From Pelagibacterium limicola (GTDB lineage Bacteria > Pseudomonadota > Alphaproteobacteria > Rhizobiales > Devosiaceae): a stretch of 64,000 nt of DNA. The stretch is from contig NZ_JADQDB010000006.1 of NCBI RefSeq assembly GCF_015694405.1, positions 248,001 to 312,000 of the forward strand, in the 5' to 3' direction. A program made the translations under genes and the position numbers. Below the pieces are notes generated by a model that did no database searches, was not told the origin of the DNA, and was given only the letters and a program-made list of their open reading frames with translations. How positions within the stretch are numbered: position 1 is the first letter of the stretch; every line of letters starts with the position of its first letter. Shown in pieces: positions 28,962 to 37,764 of the stretch.

Positions 28962-31019
28962 ATGGACCTTCGCCTTTCTCCCGATGACCGCATCGATGCC
29001 GGCGGCAAGTCAAAGCCTGCCGGAACGGCAAGGCCCGCGCCCAAGTCGGCGGCAAAGCCGCACCAGGCAAGGCAGCCCAAGGGGCCGAAAAAACCCCGCA
29101 AGCGCCGGTCCGGCATTGGCGGATTCTTTGTCTCGATAATCTATTTTGCCTTCTCGGTGGCCATTCTCGGCTGTGTAGCCGTGGCGGGGATCGTCTTTTA
29201 TTACGGTGCCGAGTTGGGATCGTCCGACACCTGGACCGTTCCCCAGCGGCCGCCCAATATCCGCGTTTTGGCCTCCAACGGTCAGCTGCTCTCGAACCGT
29301 GGGCAGACCGGGGGCGAAGCGATCGCCTATCACGAACTCCCCTATTACGTGCCTCTGGCGGTGATCGCTTCGGAAGACCGGCGGTTTTTCAGCCATTTCG
29401 GCGTCGATCCCATCGGCCTTGCGGTTGTGGCTCTCGAAAGCGTGCAGGCGCGGCAGCTGACGCGCGGCGCCTCGACCATCACCCAGCAGGTGGCCAAGAA
29501 CCTCTTCCTCACCCCAGACCAGACCATGGGCCGCAAGGTGCAGGAAGCCCTGCTCGCCGTCTGGCTGGAGAACAACTACACCAAGGAAGATATCCTCGAG
29601 CTCTATCTCAACCGCGTGCATTTCGGCGCAGGGGCAACCGGCATCGAGGCGGCGGCGCAGACCTATTTCGGGATTTCCGCGCGCAATCTCTCGCTCGGCC
29701 AGGCGGCCATGCTGGCCGGTATCCTGCCGGCGCCTGCCACCTACAACCCCAAGAGCCATCCCCAGCGGGCCATCGAGCGCCAGCGGATCGCGCTCGCCAA
29801 TATGGTGCGCGAGGGTTATATAACCCAAGCCGAGGCCAACGCCGCCCAGATCGATCCGGACCGCTCGACCATTCCGACCCGGGTCGCAGGGTCGGAATAT
29901 TACGTCGCCGACTGGGTGGAAACGCTGATGAATGCCTATCTCGGCGAGGTCCACGAGGACGTGATCGTCTCGACGACCATCGACTGGGAACTTCAAAAGC
30001 ACGCCGAATTCGTCGTTCGCGAAGCCGTGCGCGAAAATGCCGAATCACGCCGGTTCAACCAGGCCGCGCTGGTCGCGATGGACACAGAGGGCCGGGTCCG
30101 GGCGCTGGTCGGCGGCGTAGACTATACCCAAAGCCAGTATAACCGGGCGGTCACCGCGCGGCGCCAGCCGGGCTCGACCTTCAAGCCCTTTGTCTATCTC
30201 GCCGCGCTGCAGCAGGGATACACCCCCGACACGCTGATGATCGACGAGCCGTTCGACTACAATGGCTGGTCGCCCCAGAACGCGAGCAACAGCTATGTCG
30301 GCCCGGTTCTGCTGCGCGATGCACTGGCCTTTTCGATCAACACGGTCGCCGCGCGGCTGGCCATCGATATCGGCCCGCAGAACGTGGTCGAAACCGCCTA
30401 TCGCATGGGCTTTTCCTCGAACTTCATGGCCGTGCCCGCCATTGCGCTCGGTACCCAGGAAGTTTCCCTGCTTGAACTGACCGCCGCCTATGCGCCCTTT
30501 GCCAATGGTGGGCATGGCGTCATTGCCAACGTCATCACGCGCATCACGACCACCGAGGGCGAGGTGCTTTATGAGGCTGTGCCCGCCGGGCCGGGTCAGG
30601 TGATGACCGACGAGCAGGTCGGCATGATGAACGACATGCTGCGGGCCGGCGTCGAGGCGGGCACCGGCCGCGGTGCCCAGCTGGGCGGCTGGCCGATGGC
30701 CGGCAAGACTGGCACCTCCCAGCGCAGCCGCGACGCCCTGTTCGTGGGTTACACCGCGAGCTGGGTCGGCGGGGTGTGGCTGGGCAATGACGACGATACG
30801 CCCATGCGCAACATGTCGGGTGGCGCGATCCCGGCCCAGATCTGGCGCAATTTCATGGCCAAGGCCCATGAAGGTCTGCAGGTCGCCAACCTGCCCGGCA
30901 CCTATGTCCGGCTCCAGGACCGCGTCGCAGACCCCAACACGGTCTATATACCGCAGGAAGGCCAGGCACCGGCCGATGACAATATCGGCAGCCTGCTCAA
31001 CTCCATTTTCGGCAACTGA
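28962..31019 (+). CDS. Class A penicillin-binding protein (PBP1a-like)
   Basis: A 685-residue bifunctional peptidoglycan glycosyltransferase/transpeptidase. A cytoplasmic N-terminus rich in Lys, Pro and Ala (residues 14-50) precedes one membrane helix (about 57-80). The glycosyltransferase domain has the catalytic Glu in AVIASEDRRFFSHFG and the RGASTITQQVAKNLFL motif. The transpeptidase domain has SxxK in PGSTFKPFVY, SxN in AFSINTVAARL and KTGTS. The start at 28962 is preferred over 28926. The C-terminus is short, with no extra domain. Confidence 0.95.
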   Translation: MDLRLSPDDRIDAGGKSKPAGTARPAPKSAAKPHQARQPKGPKKPRKRRSGIGGFFVSIIYFAFSVAILGCVAVAGIVFYYGAELGSSDTWTVPQRPPNIRVLASNGQLLSNRGQTGGEAIAYHELPYYVPLAVIASEDRRFFSHFGVDPIGLAVVALESVQARQLTRGASTITQQVAKNLFLTPDQTMGRKVQEALLAVWLENNYTKEDILELYLNRVHFGAGATGIEAAAQTYFGISARNLSLGQAAMLAGILPAPATYNPKSHPQRAIERQRIALANMVREGYITQAEANAAQIDPDRSTIPTRVAGSEYYVADWVETLMNAYLGEVHEDVIVSTTIDWELQKHAEFVVREAVRENAESRRFNQAALVAMDTEGRVRALVGGVDYTQSQYNRAVTARRQPGSTFKPFVYLAALQQGYTPDTLMIDEPFDYNGWSPQNASNSYVGPVLLRDALAFSINTVAARLAIDIGPQNVVETAYRMGFSSNFMAVPAIALGTQEVSLLELTAAYAPFANGGHGVIANVITRITTTEGEVLYEAVPAGPGQVMTDEQVGMMNDMLRAGVEAGTGRGAQLGGWPMAGKTGTSQRSRDALFVGYTASWVGGVWLGNDDDTPMRNMSGGAIPAQIWRNFMAKAHEGLQVANLPGTYVRLQDRVADPNTVYIPQEGQAPADDNIGSLLNSIFGN

Positions 31020-31025
31020 AATATA

Positions 31026-31064
31026 ATTGAACGAATTGAACGTTTTCCGTTCAATTCGTTCAAT
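31026..31064. repeat. Perfect 17-bp inverted repeat between convergent genes
   Basis: ATTGAACGAATTGAACG (31026-31042) pairs exactly with 31048-31064 around a 5-base loop. Each arm contains a tandem TTGAACG-AA-TTGAACG. It lies between the convergent PBP and YgjP-like genes and is AT-rich compared with its surroundings. On the minus strand it is followed by TATATTT, on the plus strand by CAAAAAT, so a bidirectional terminator is plausible but not canonical. Confidence 0.65.
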
Positions 31065-31076
31065 CAAAAATACGCG

Positions 31077-31811
31077 TCACCCAATTCTCATCAATTGCTG
31101 CCCATTGGCCTTGAGCCAACGCCGCCCCTTTTCGTAATCGGGAAGCGCGCGCCCCACCGTACGCCAGAACACGGGCGCATGGTTCATTTCGAGGATATGG
31201 GCCACCTCGTGCGCGGCGACATAATCGAGAACGAAAGGCGGCGCCATGACGAGCCGCCAATTGAAATTGAGCCGTCGCGCCGACGAGCATGATCCCCAGC
31301 GTGAAGATTGGTCGCGCAGCGAGATGGCGGCAACCTTGACCCCGAGCGTGCCCGCATGGATGGCGCAGGCCGCTTCGAGGTCGGCGCGAGCCTCGGTCTT
31401 GAGCCAATCGATGAGCCTGCGCCGGCAATGGGCTTCTCCGCCCGGAACGTGAAGCTCGGCACCTTCGATTCCCCGAGTTGGTGTGACCAGTCCGCGCGCC
31501 CGATCGAGGGCGATGATGCGGTGGTCCTCCCCGCGTAGCGGGATAATGGCACCATGCGCGATACGCGGTGCTTCGCCAGTGCTCTCGAGCCGGGCGTCGA
31601 GCCACCCCGCATGGCGCGAGAGGAAGGCTTCGGCATCCCTCCAGCGCCCGAGGCGGGGGACGGTGAGAACCGGGCCGTGACGCGGCGAAATGGATAGCCG
31701 GTAATTCTTTGCGCGGTCCGAGACCCTGACGGCAACGGTAATCGCACGACCGCCGAAATCGAGATCGACGGAGGCGGGTGGCCGGGGCTGAAAGAGCGTC
31801 CTGAGCCCCAT
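31077..31811 (-). CDS. YgjP-like M48/SprT-type metallopeptidase
   Basis: A 244-residue protein of the YgjP (DUF45) family of predicted zinc peptidases. The zinc site HEVAHILEMNH (HExxH plus a third His) is near residue 190, followed by SPVFW-like APVFWRTVGRALPDYEKGRRWLK. The segment SLRDQSSRWGSCSSARRLNFNWRLVMAP is a family hallmark. It is probably cytoplasmic, as there is no signal peptide. Physiological substrates of this family are not known. Confidence 0.9.
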   Translation of the reverse strand: MGLRTLFQPRPPASVDLDFGGRAITVAVRVSDRAKNYRLSISPRHGPVLTVPRLGRWRDAEAFLSRHAGWLDARLESTGEAPRIAHGAIIPLRGEDHRIIALDRARGLVTPTRGIEGAELHVPGGEAHCRRRLIDWLKTEARADLEAACAIHAGTLGVKVAAISLRDQSSRWGSCSSARRLNFNWRLVMAPPFVLDYVAAHEVAHILEMNHAPVFWRTVGRALPDYEKGRRWLKANGQQLMRIG

Positions 31812-31883
31812 GAGGCCACCGGTCCTTTCAAAGGTCTATTGCGAATCGGATTGCGCCCATTATGCCGGGCGCCGGGCATCGGG

Positions 31884-31926
31884 GGAATAAAAGAACGGCA
31901 CACGCCGGCGGGAGGGCGCGTGCCGT
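31884..31926 (-). terminator. Terminator of the DUF2852 gene
   Basis: On the minus strand a 12-bp stem with one mismatch (ACGGCACGCGCC / GGCGTGTGCCGT, 31895-31926) and an 8-base loop is followed by TCTTTTATTC. It ends leftward transcription from the gene starting at 32390, before the YgjP-like gene. Confidence 0.75.
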
Positions 31927-31964
31927 CAGATGGGCCTCGGAAGGGGGCCGAAGGCCCGGGGTTT

Positions 31965-32390
31965 TCAGTATTGCCGGTCCTCGTCGGACGGCCGCTGGGT
32001 GCGTTCGCGCATGAAGCGGTCGAACTCTTCGCGGTCGCGGGCCTTGTGGAGGTTGGCGAGGTATTCCTCGAACGCTTCGCGTTCCTCCTCGAGCCGGCGG
32101 CGCTCCTCTTCGAGGCGCTTCAATTGCTCTTGGCGATAGTCGTCGAAAGCCGCGTTGCCGGTCGCACCGCGATAGCCGCGGTAGTGACCATTGTGGCAAT
32201 GACGGCCCTTGAAGCTATGCTTACGCTCCTTGAGCCAGCTTTCCGCCCTCTCCTTGGACCCACCGAAATATTCGCCCCAAAGGATATAGGCGAGGACGGC
32301 AAAGCCCAGGGGCCAGAAGACGATGAAGCCAAGCACCATCAGCGCGATGGTCAAGGCTGACCATTCGGGTTTGATCAATGCAGTGTTCAT
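31965..32390 (-). CDS. DUF2852 membrane-anchored protein
   Basis: A 141-residue protein of family DUF2852, widespread in Hyphomicrobiales and of unknown function. One or two hydrophobic segments at residues 10-42 (ALTIALMVLGFIVFWPLGFAVLAYILWGEYF) are followed by a His/Arg-rich loop (CHNGHYRGYRG) and a strongly charged coiled coil (EQLKRLEEERRRLEEEREAFEEYL). The start at 32390 has GGAGG eight bases upstream. It is flanked by its own terminator and divergent from regB. Confidence 0.87.
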   Translation of the reverse strand: MNTALIKPEWSALTIALMVLGFIVFWPLGFAVLAYILWGEYFGGSKERAESWLKERKHSFKGRHCHNGHYRGYRGATGNAAFDDYRQEQLKRLEEERRRLEEEREAFEEYLANLHKARDREEFDRFMRERTQRPSDEDRQY

Positions 32391-32534
32391 AGGGTCTATC
32401 CTCCAGTCTCGAACAGGCAATAACTGGGGATCCGCGCCCCCCAATCAAGTGAACCGATGACGATTTCTGCATCTTGAAATCCTGTGCTAGAAGGCCCATG
32501 CGCATCCCGCGCACGCCGGTCCCGAGGCCTCCTC

Positions 32535-33923
32535 ATGAGCGTTTTTTCCCCCTCAGAGCCTTTTTCGGCTCCGCGCGCGGCGCGCCCGTTGCGGCTCGGA
32601 ACGCTTGTCCTCTTGCGCTGGCTGGCCATTGTCGGCCAGCTCGCGAGCGTTCTCATCGTCCACTTCGGGCTGGGATACCGGCTGCCTCTCTTTGAGTGCC
32701 TAGTCCTCATCTTCGCCTCGATCACCATCAACACGGGCCTCCTGATCCGCTACGGGCCCGGGCACAGGCCGAACGCAAGGCTGGCATTCTACCAGCTCGC
32801 CTATGACTGCGTGCAGCTTGGCGGGTTGCTCTATCTGACCGGCGGGCTGGGCAATCCCTTCGCGCTGCTTTTGCTTGCGCCGGTTTCGGTCTCCGCCTCG
32901 ACGCTGCCCTCGCGCGAGACGCTTCTGCTGGTGGCCCTGGTGACGATCATCGCAACGCTGCTTGCGCTCTATCATCAGCCCATGCCGTGGGACTCCGCCG
33001 TTCCGTTTTCTCCGCACCCGCTCTACCTTCTCGGCGTATGGACGGCGATCCTGTGCGGGGTGGGGTTCATTGCCGGTTATATCAACAAGGTTGCCCACGA
33101 GGCGCGCCAGCTCGCGGACGCGCTCACGGTCACCGAACTGGCGCTCTCGCGCCAGCAGCAGCTTTCCGCGCTTGATGGGCTGGCCGCGGCCGCGGCCCAC
33201 GAACTGGGCACGCCGCTCGCCACCATCGCCCTTGCCGCAAAAGAAGTCCGGCGGGACGCGAGCGATGCGGACCTTGCCGCCGACCTCGACCTTATTCTCG
33301 AGCAGGTCGCGCGGTGTCGCGCCATCCTGGGGAAGCTGAGGAGCCTCAAGCCGTCGGGCGCGGACATCTTCGAGGACGTTTCGCTCTCCGATGTCATTGC
33401 CGAACTGGCCAAGCCCCACGAGGCCTCGGCGGCCGGAGCGGGCAAGACCATCACCATCACCCGTTCGGACTTCGGGGGTAAGGAGCCCGTCATCCTGCGC
33501 GATGTCGGCCTGCTATACGGGCTTGGCAACCTCATCGAGAATGCCGTGCAGTTCGCGCAAGCGACGGTTACTATCGGCGCCGGCTGGGATCACAAACGCG
33601 CCGTCATAACGATCACCGACGACGGACCGGGTTTTGCACCCGAACTCCTGAGCCGGCTGGGTGAACCCTTCCTCACCTCGCGCTGGCGAGAGAAGGGCGA
33701 TGGCGACCCGCGCGACCCCGATGGGGCCGGGGGGCTGGGCCTGGGGGTCTTCATCGCCAAGACCCTGCTCGAGCGGACCGGCGCCAATCTGCGCTTCTTC
33801 AATGCCAAGCCCACCGGCCACGCCTGCGTCGAAATCTCCTGGCCGCGCGCAACGCTCGAAGCCCGCCAGGACGACGAGCGCGGCGGGCGAAAGGTGCCGG
33901 ATCGGGATGGCTTTGACCTTTGA
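32535..33923 (+). CDS. regB: Redox-sensing histidine kinase RegB/ActS/PrrB
   Basis: A 462-residue membrane kinase of the RegB family that controls respiration, carbon and nitrogen fixation and similar energy pathways in response to redox state. It has about six membrane segments (30-180), including the quinone-binding heptapeptide GGLGNPF. The phosphorylated His is in AAAHELGTPLATIALAAKE. A Cys in QVARCRAILGKL sits where RegB has its redox-active Cys. The ATPase domain has NLIENAVQFA, DDGPGFA and GGLGLGVFIAKTLLERTG. The start at 32535 is used; the frame opens at 32484. It is followed by regA. Confidence 0.94.
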   Translation: MSVFSPSEPFSAPRAARPLRLGTLVLLRWLAIVGQLASVLIVHFGLGYRLPLFECLVLIFASITINTGLLIRYGPGHRPNARLAFYQLAYDCVQLGGLLYLTGGLGNPFALLLLAPVSVSASTLPSRETLLLVALVTIIATLLALYHQPMPWDSAVPFSPHPLYLLGVWTAILCGVGFIAGYINKVAHEARQLADALTVTELALSRQQQLSALDGLAAAAAHELGTPLATIALAAKEVRRDASDADLAADLDLILEQVARCRAILGKLRSLKPSGADIFEDVSLSDVIAELAKPHEASAAGAGKTITITRSDFGGKEPVILRDVGLLYGLGNLIENAVQFAQATVTIGAGWDHKRAVITITDDGPGFAPELLSRLGEPFLTSRWREKGDGDPRDPDGAGGLGLGVFIAKTLLERTGANLRFFNAKPTGHACVEISWPRATLEARQDDERGGRKVPDRDGFDL

Positions 33924-33960
33924 GCGCTTTTTGGCGATAAAAGCGGCACCCTGAAGGAAC

Positions 33961-34518
33961 ATGATTATGACCGACCTGTCCGGCCTTGCCGAAAACGATC
34001 GTACGCTGCTGCTGGTTGATGATGACCAGCCCTTTTTGAGCCGGCTTGAGCGGGCAATGGACAAACGCGGGTTTATCGTGACGATCGCCGATTCCGTGGC
34101 GGCCGGTCTTGCAGCCGTCAAATCCAATCCCCCGGCCTTTGCCGTGGTCGATCTGCGGCTCGAGGACGGAAACGGTCTTGAGGTCGTTTCCGCGCTGAAC
34201 GAAAGGCGCCCCGAGGCACGCGCAGTGGTACTGACAGGTTATGGCAACATCGCGACCGCGGTGACCGCCGTCAAGCTCGGGGCCGTCGACTACCTTGCCA
34301 AGCCCGCCGATGCCGACGATATCGTCAAGGCACTTCTGGCCGACGAAGCGGTCAAGCCCGAGCCGCCCGAAAACCCCATGAGCGCGGACCGGGTGCGCTG
34401 GGAGCATATCCAGCGCGTCTACGAATTGTGCGATCGCAACGTCTCTGAAACTGCGCGCCGGCTCAATATGCACCGCCGCACCCTCCAACGCATCCTCGCC
34501 AAAAGAGCCCCTCGCTAG
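33961..34518 (+). CDS. regA: Response regulator RegA/ActR/PrrA
   Basis: A 185-residue partner of RegB. The receiver domain has LLVDDDQPF, the phosphoacceptor Asp in FAVVDLRLEDGNG and Lys in DYLAKPADADD. The linker is Pro-rich (KPEPPENPMSADRVRWEHIQRVYE), as in all RegA orthologues, and the C-terminal Fis-type helix-turn-helix NVSETARRLNMHRRTLQRILAKR is nearly invariant in the family. The Shine-Dalgarno AAGGA fits the second ATG (33967) better than the first, so the protein may be 183 residues. Confidence 0.95.
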   Translation: MIMTDLSGLAENDRTLLLVDDDQPFLSRLERAMDKRGFIVTIADSVAAGLAAVKSNPPAFAVVDLRLEDGNGLEVVSALNERRPEARAVVLTGYGNIATAVTAVKLGAVDYLAKPADADDIVKALLADEAVKPEPPENPMSADRVRWEHIQRVYELCDRNVSETARRLNMHRRTLQRILAKRAPR

Positions 34519-34529
34519 GCAATGCCTCG

Positions 34530-36119
34530 ATGACCGTCTCGCTTTCCTTTTTCGGAGCCGCCGGGACGGTGACCGGCTCGTGCTACCGCATCACCCATCC
34601 CAAGGGATCGTTCCTCGTAGATTGCGGCATGTTTCAGGGGAACAAGTCGGTCAGGGACCTCAACTACAAGCCCTTCCCCTTCGCGCCGGGCGACATCGAT
34701 TACGTCCTCCTGACCCATGCGCATATCGACCATTGCGGCTTGCTGCCCCGGCTCTATCGCAAAGGGGCACGTGCGCGCGTCTATGCGACCGCCGCGACCA
34801 ACAGGCTCTTGGAGTTCGTGCTTGCTGATGCCGCAGGCATCCAGGAAAGCGAAGCCGAGCGCGAAACCAAAAAACGCAAGCGCCGGGGCGAGGCTCCCGC
34901 CGAGCCGCTTTATGAACTCAAGGACGCTGAAGAAACGCTCAGGCACCTCACCGACATAGCCTATGACGAATGGTTCGTGCCGGGACCCGGGGTCCGGGCC
35001 CGGTTCTGGAACGCGGGGCACATCCTGGGCTCCGCATCCATCGAGATCGAGATCGAGGATGGAAACGGCAGTCCGGTGCGTATCCTGTTTTCCGGCGATA
35101 TCGGCCCGGATGAAAAAGCCTTTTACCCGTCTCCCGAAGCGCCCGCCGGGCTCGATTATCTCGTCTGTGAGGCAACCTATGGCGGACGGGAGCGCGCAGC
35201 CTATACGCTCGACAACCGCCGTGCGGCCCTCGCAGCGGAAATAGCCGGCGCGATGGAACGGGGAGGCAATCTCATCATCCCCACCTTCGCCGTCGAGCGC
35301 AGCCAGGAACTGCTGCACGATATCGGCGTCCTCATCAAGCAAGGTACGATCAACCCCAGCCTCGTGGCGCTCGATTCACCGCTCGCCAGCCGCGTGACGG
35401 GACTCTTCGGGAAATTTGCCGCCGGGTTCGAGGACGTCGAGTTGAGCGCGGAAGAGCTTTTCGCAGATCCGCGCTTCCGCATCATCGAGGACGTCGAGGA
35501 ATCCAAGGGGCTCAACGCGATCCATGGTGGGGCCATCATCCTTTCGGCCTCGGGCATGGCCGAGGCGGGGCGCATCAAGCATCATTTGCGCAACAATCTC
35601 TTCCGGCACAATGCAACGGTCCTGTTCGTCGGTTATCAGGCGCAGGGGACGCTGGGGCAGATCATCCAGTCGGGTGCCAAGGAAGTGCGCATTCACGGCA
35701 CGCTCGTGCCGGTCCGGGCGACGATCAGGACCATCCAGAACTATTCGGCCCATGCCGACCACTCTGAACTCCTCGCCTGGATCAAGGCCCGCCAGCCGGT
35801 TTCGGGCGCCGCCTTTCTCGTTCATGGCGACGACGAGCCCCGCGCCGCGCTGCGGGCAGCCCTCCTCGCGCTCGGCATGGCGTCCGATCAGGTGATCGTA
35901 CCCGAACTCGACGACATGGTGACGCTCATGGCAGGGGGGCAAACCGCGCTCGCACACCCCGCCGCCCCGCGCATCAGCCACGCGCAATTGAGTCACGATT
36001 GGCACAACGCCTATGCCGAATTCGTCATCGCGCTCTCGGACCGCCTGCGTGGCGCCTCCAGCGACGAGGATCGTGCAAGGATCATGGAAACGCTCAAGCA
36101 AACCCTTGAGCGCCGCTAG
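34530..36119 (+). CDS. MBL-fold beta-CASP nuclease-like protein with RMMBL domain
   Basis: A 529-residue metallo-beta-lactamase-fold hydrolase of the RNA-processing beta-CASP group (CPSF73/YSH1-like). The metal site THAHIDHCGLLPRL is near residue 65, followed by motif 3 AGHILGSASIEIE and motif 4 FSGDIGPDEK. The beta-CASP insert contains PTFAVERSQELL and ILSASGMAEAGRIKHHL, and the RMMBL end is NYSAHADHSELLAWI. Nuclease action on RNA is inferred from the family. It starts 11 bases after regA, so it may be co-transcribed with the redox system. Its stop is six bases from that of tlyC, convergent. Confidence 0.9.
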   Translation: MTVSLSFFGAAGTVTGSCYRITHPKGSFLVDCGMFQGNKSVRDLNYKPFPFAPGDIDYVLLTHAHIDHCGLLPRLYRKGARARVYATAATNRLLEFVLADAAGIQESEAERETKKRKRRGEAPAEPLYELKDAEETLRHLTDIAYDEWFVPGPGVRARFWNAGHILGSASIEIEIEDGNGSPVRILFSGDIGPDEKAFYPSPEAPAGLDYLVCEATYGGRERAAYTLDNRRAALAAEIAGAMERGGNLIIPTFAVERSQELLHDIGVLIKQGTINPSLVALDSPLASRVTGLFGKFAAGFEDVELSAEELFADPRFRIIEDVEESKGLNAIHGGAIILSASGMAEAGRIKHHLRNNLFRHNATVLFVGYQAQGTLGQIIQSGAKEVRIHGTLVPVRATIRTIQNYSAHADHSELLAWIKARQPVSGAAFLVHGDDEPRAALRAALLALGMASDQVIVPELDDMVTLMAGGQTALAHPAAPRISHAQLSHDWHNAYAEFVIALSDRLRGASSDEDRARIMETLKQTLERR

Positions 36120-36125
36120 CCGATT

Positions 36126-37196
36126 TTATTCGGCAGCGTGCTGGCCCGTTTCGGGGCCCGGCGCATCGGTCCTGGGACCGGCGATCAACAGGCGCTGCTT
36201 GCGTTTCTTGCGGGTGATGCGGACCTGACGAACGCGGCGGGCGTCGGCACGGGTGATCTCGAACTCGAAACCCTTGAGTTTGGAGACCACCTCCCCGCGC
36301 ACCGGGACGCGCCCGACAAGGGCAAAGACCAGCCCGCCAAGCGTATCGACATCCTCGGCGTATTCGCCCGGATCGAAGTCGGGCCCGACGGCGGCGATCA
36401 ATTCGCTGAGCTCGACCCGCGCGTCCGCAAGGAAAACGTCCTCGCCGACCGTCTTGAGCATCGCGGCCTCGTCCTCGTCGTGCTCGTCCTCGATGTCACC
36501 CACGACGGCCTCGAGCAGGTCCTCGATGGTCACCAGCCCATCTGTGCCGCCATATTCGTCGACCACCACGGCCATGTGGATGCGGGTCGCCTGCATCGAA
36601 GCCAGAAGATCGGTGACCGGCATTGAGGGCGGCACAAACAGAACCTTGCGCACGAGATCGAGCTTGCCGATCTTTTGCTTGAGGGCCGGGGTCACCAATT
36701 TTACCGGGCTTGTCCCGTTTCCATTGCCGTTCCCGTTGGTGCCGGCCGGCGGCTTGGCCTTTTCGGTGATGCGGTCGAGAACATCCTTGATGTGGATCAT
36801 GCCCACGACATTATCGAGACTTTCCTCGAAAACCGGCATCCGCGAATGCCCGGCTTCCCGGAACCGGGCGATGACCTGACCGACCGCGACCTGGGCCTCG
36901 ACCGCCTCGATATCGGCGCGCGGGACCATGACGTCCTCGACGCGCATGTTGCCCAGCTTCAGGACATTTTGCAAAATCGTCCGCTCAGATGCCGAAAACC
37001 CGTCTTCGGACTTGGCTTCGGGCGCCTCAAGCGCTTCCTGGATCTCATCACGCAGCGAAGGCGCGCGCGCGGCGAGCAGCGCACGCAATTTCGCCCATAG
37101 GGACGGGCGCTTTTCGCCATTGGTGGGTATCAAACTGTCGCCCTGTGGGCGATGCGGCCTTTGCGCCGCGGCGCTAGGTTGATCGATATCGGTCAT
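36126..37196 (-). CDS. tlyC: Hemolysin-family CBS-domain protein (TlyC/CorC)
   Basis: A 356-residue cytosolic protein with two CBS domains (from NMRVEDVMVPRADIEAVE to the EYGGTDGLVTIEDLLEAVVGDI segment) and a C-terminal CorC/HlyC transporter-associated domain (VFLADARVELSEL to GFEFEITRADARRVRQVRI). The membrane DUF21 domain is absent, as in CorC-type members linked to Mg/Co handling. A Gly-Asn repeat (NGNGNGNG) interrupts the region between the CBS motifs. It lies downstream of miaB-phoH-ybeY; the lnt gene that often follows tlyC is absent. The start at 37196 is preferred over 37238. Confidence 0.9.
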   Translation of the reverse strand: MTDIDQPSAAAQRPHRPQGDSLIPTNGEKRPSLWAKLRALLAARAPSLRDEIQEALEAPEAKSEDGFSASERTILQNVLKLGNMRVEDVMVPRADIEAVEAQVAVGQVIARFREAGHSRMPVFEESLDNVVGMIHIKDVLDRITEKAKPPAGTNGNGNGNGTSPVKLVTPALKQKIGKLDLVRKVLFVPPSMPVTDLLASMQATRIHMAVVVDEYGGTDGLVTIEDLLEAVVGDIEDEHDEDEAAMLKTVGEDVFLADARVELSELIAAVGPDFDPGEYAEDVDTLGGLVFALVGRVPVRGEVVSKLKGFEFEITRADARRVRQVRITRKKRKQRLLIAGPRTDAPGPETGQHAAE

Positions 37197-37245
37197 TGCG
37201 GGGTGCGGAGAACGGCATCGCGTCCTGTCCGGCGGCACTCCATGT

Positions 37246-37277
37246 CACATTGCGCAATGTGCCAGAAACGGTGGCAC
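37246..37277. repeat. Overlapping dyads between ybeY and tlyC
   Basis: A perfect 16-bp palindrome CACATTGCGCAATGTG (37246-37261) overlaps by three bases with a hairpin GTGCCA-N7-TGGCAC (37259-37277). The two stems cannot form at the same time in one RNA. They lie in the 85-base gap between ybeY and tlyC. Confidence 0.45.
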
Positions 37278-37281
37278 GGCC

Positions 37282-37764
37282 TCATATCGGCTCCTGCCCA
37301 TCATAAGGATCGGCATAGCCCATTTCCAGCATAATATCGGTTTCATGCTTTTCCATGACAAGGGCCTCGGACCGTTTCTCGTGATCGAACCCCAGCACAT
37401 GAAGCATGCCGTGCACCAGAAGATGGACGAAATGGTCCTCAAACGGCTTGGAAAGCGCGGCCGCTTCCTGCACGAGCGTCTCATGGGCCAGCGAGATGTC
37501 GCCCAGAAGCCCTTCGAGCGGATCGTCGGGCGCAACTTGCGGAAAGGAAAGGACGTTTGTGGTTTTGTCCTTGCCTCGCCACTCCCGGTTGAGCGCGCGC
37601 TGATGGGCGTCATCGGTCAGAAGCACGCTGATTTCGGCAGGCCCGGAAAGCGCGCGGCCCGAACCCGCGAGCGCCGCGCGCAAAGCTTTTTCGGCTAAGC
37701 GCTCGAGGGTTTCCGGCCACTCTCCGGCCTCGATCGACATTTCGATATCGAGGGGAAAGCTCAA
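37282..37764 (-). CDS. ybeY: Endoribonuclease YbeY (rRNA maturation factor)
   Basis: A 160-residue zinc endoribonuclease involved in 16S rRNA 3'-end processing and 70S ribosome quality control. The metal-binding motif HGMLHVLGFDH is near residue 117, and the conserved NREWRGKDKTTNVLSFP segment precedes it. The start is read as TTG 37764, overlapping the phoH stop (TTGA), which implies coupling; an internal ATG at 37740 would give 152 residues. The phoH-ybeY pair is conserved. Confidence 0.94.
   Translation of the reverse strand: MSFPLDIEMSIEAGEWPETLERLAEKALRAALAGSGRALSGPAEISVLLTDDAHQRALNREWRGKDKTTNVLSFPQVAPDDPLEGLLGDISLAHETLVQEAAALSKPFEDHFVHLLVHGMLHVLGFDHEKRSEALVMEKHETDIMLEMGYADPYDGQEPI

Noticed and set aside
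31026-31064. LexA box inside the TTGAACG repeat
   Set aside because: The GAAC units are separated by five bases, not the seven required for the alphaproteobacterial LexA operator.
36126-37196. GN dipeptide repeat in tlyC as a phase-variable tract
   Set aside because: The tract is short, its codons are mixed rather than an exact repeat, and length change would stay in frame for most slips of six bases.
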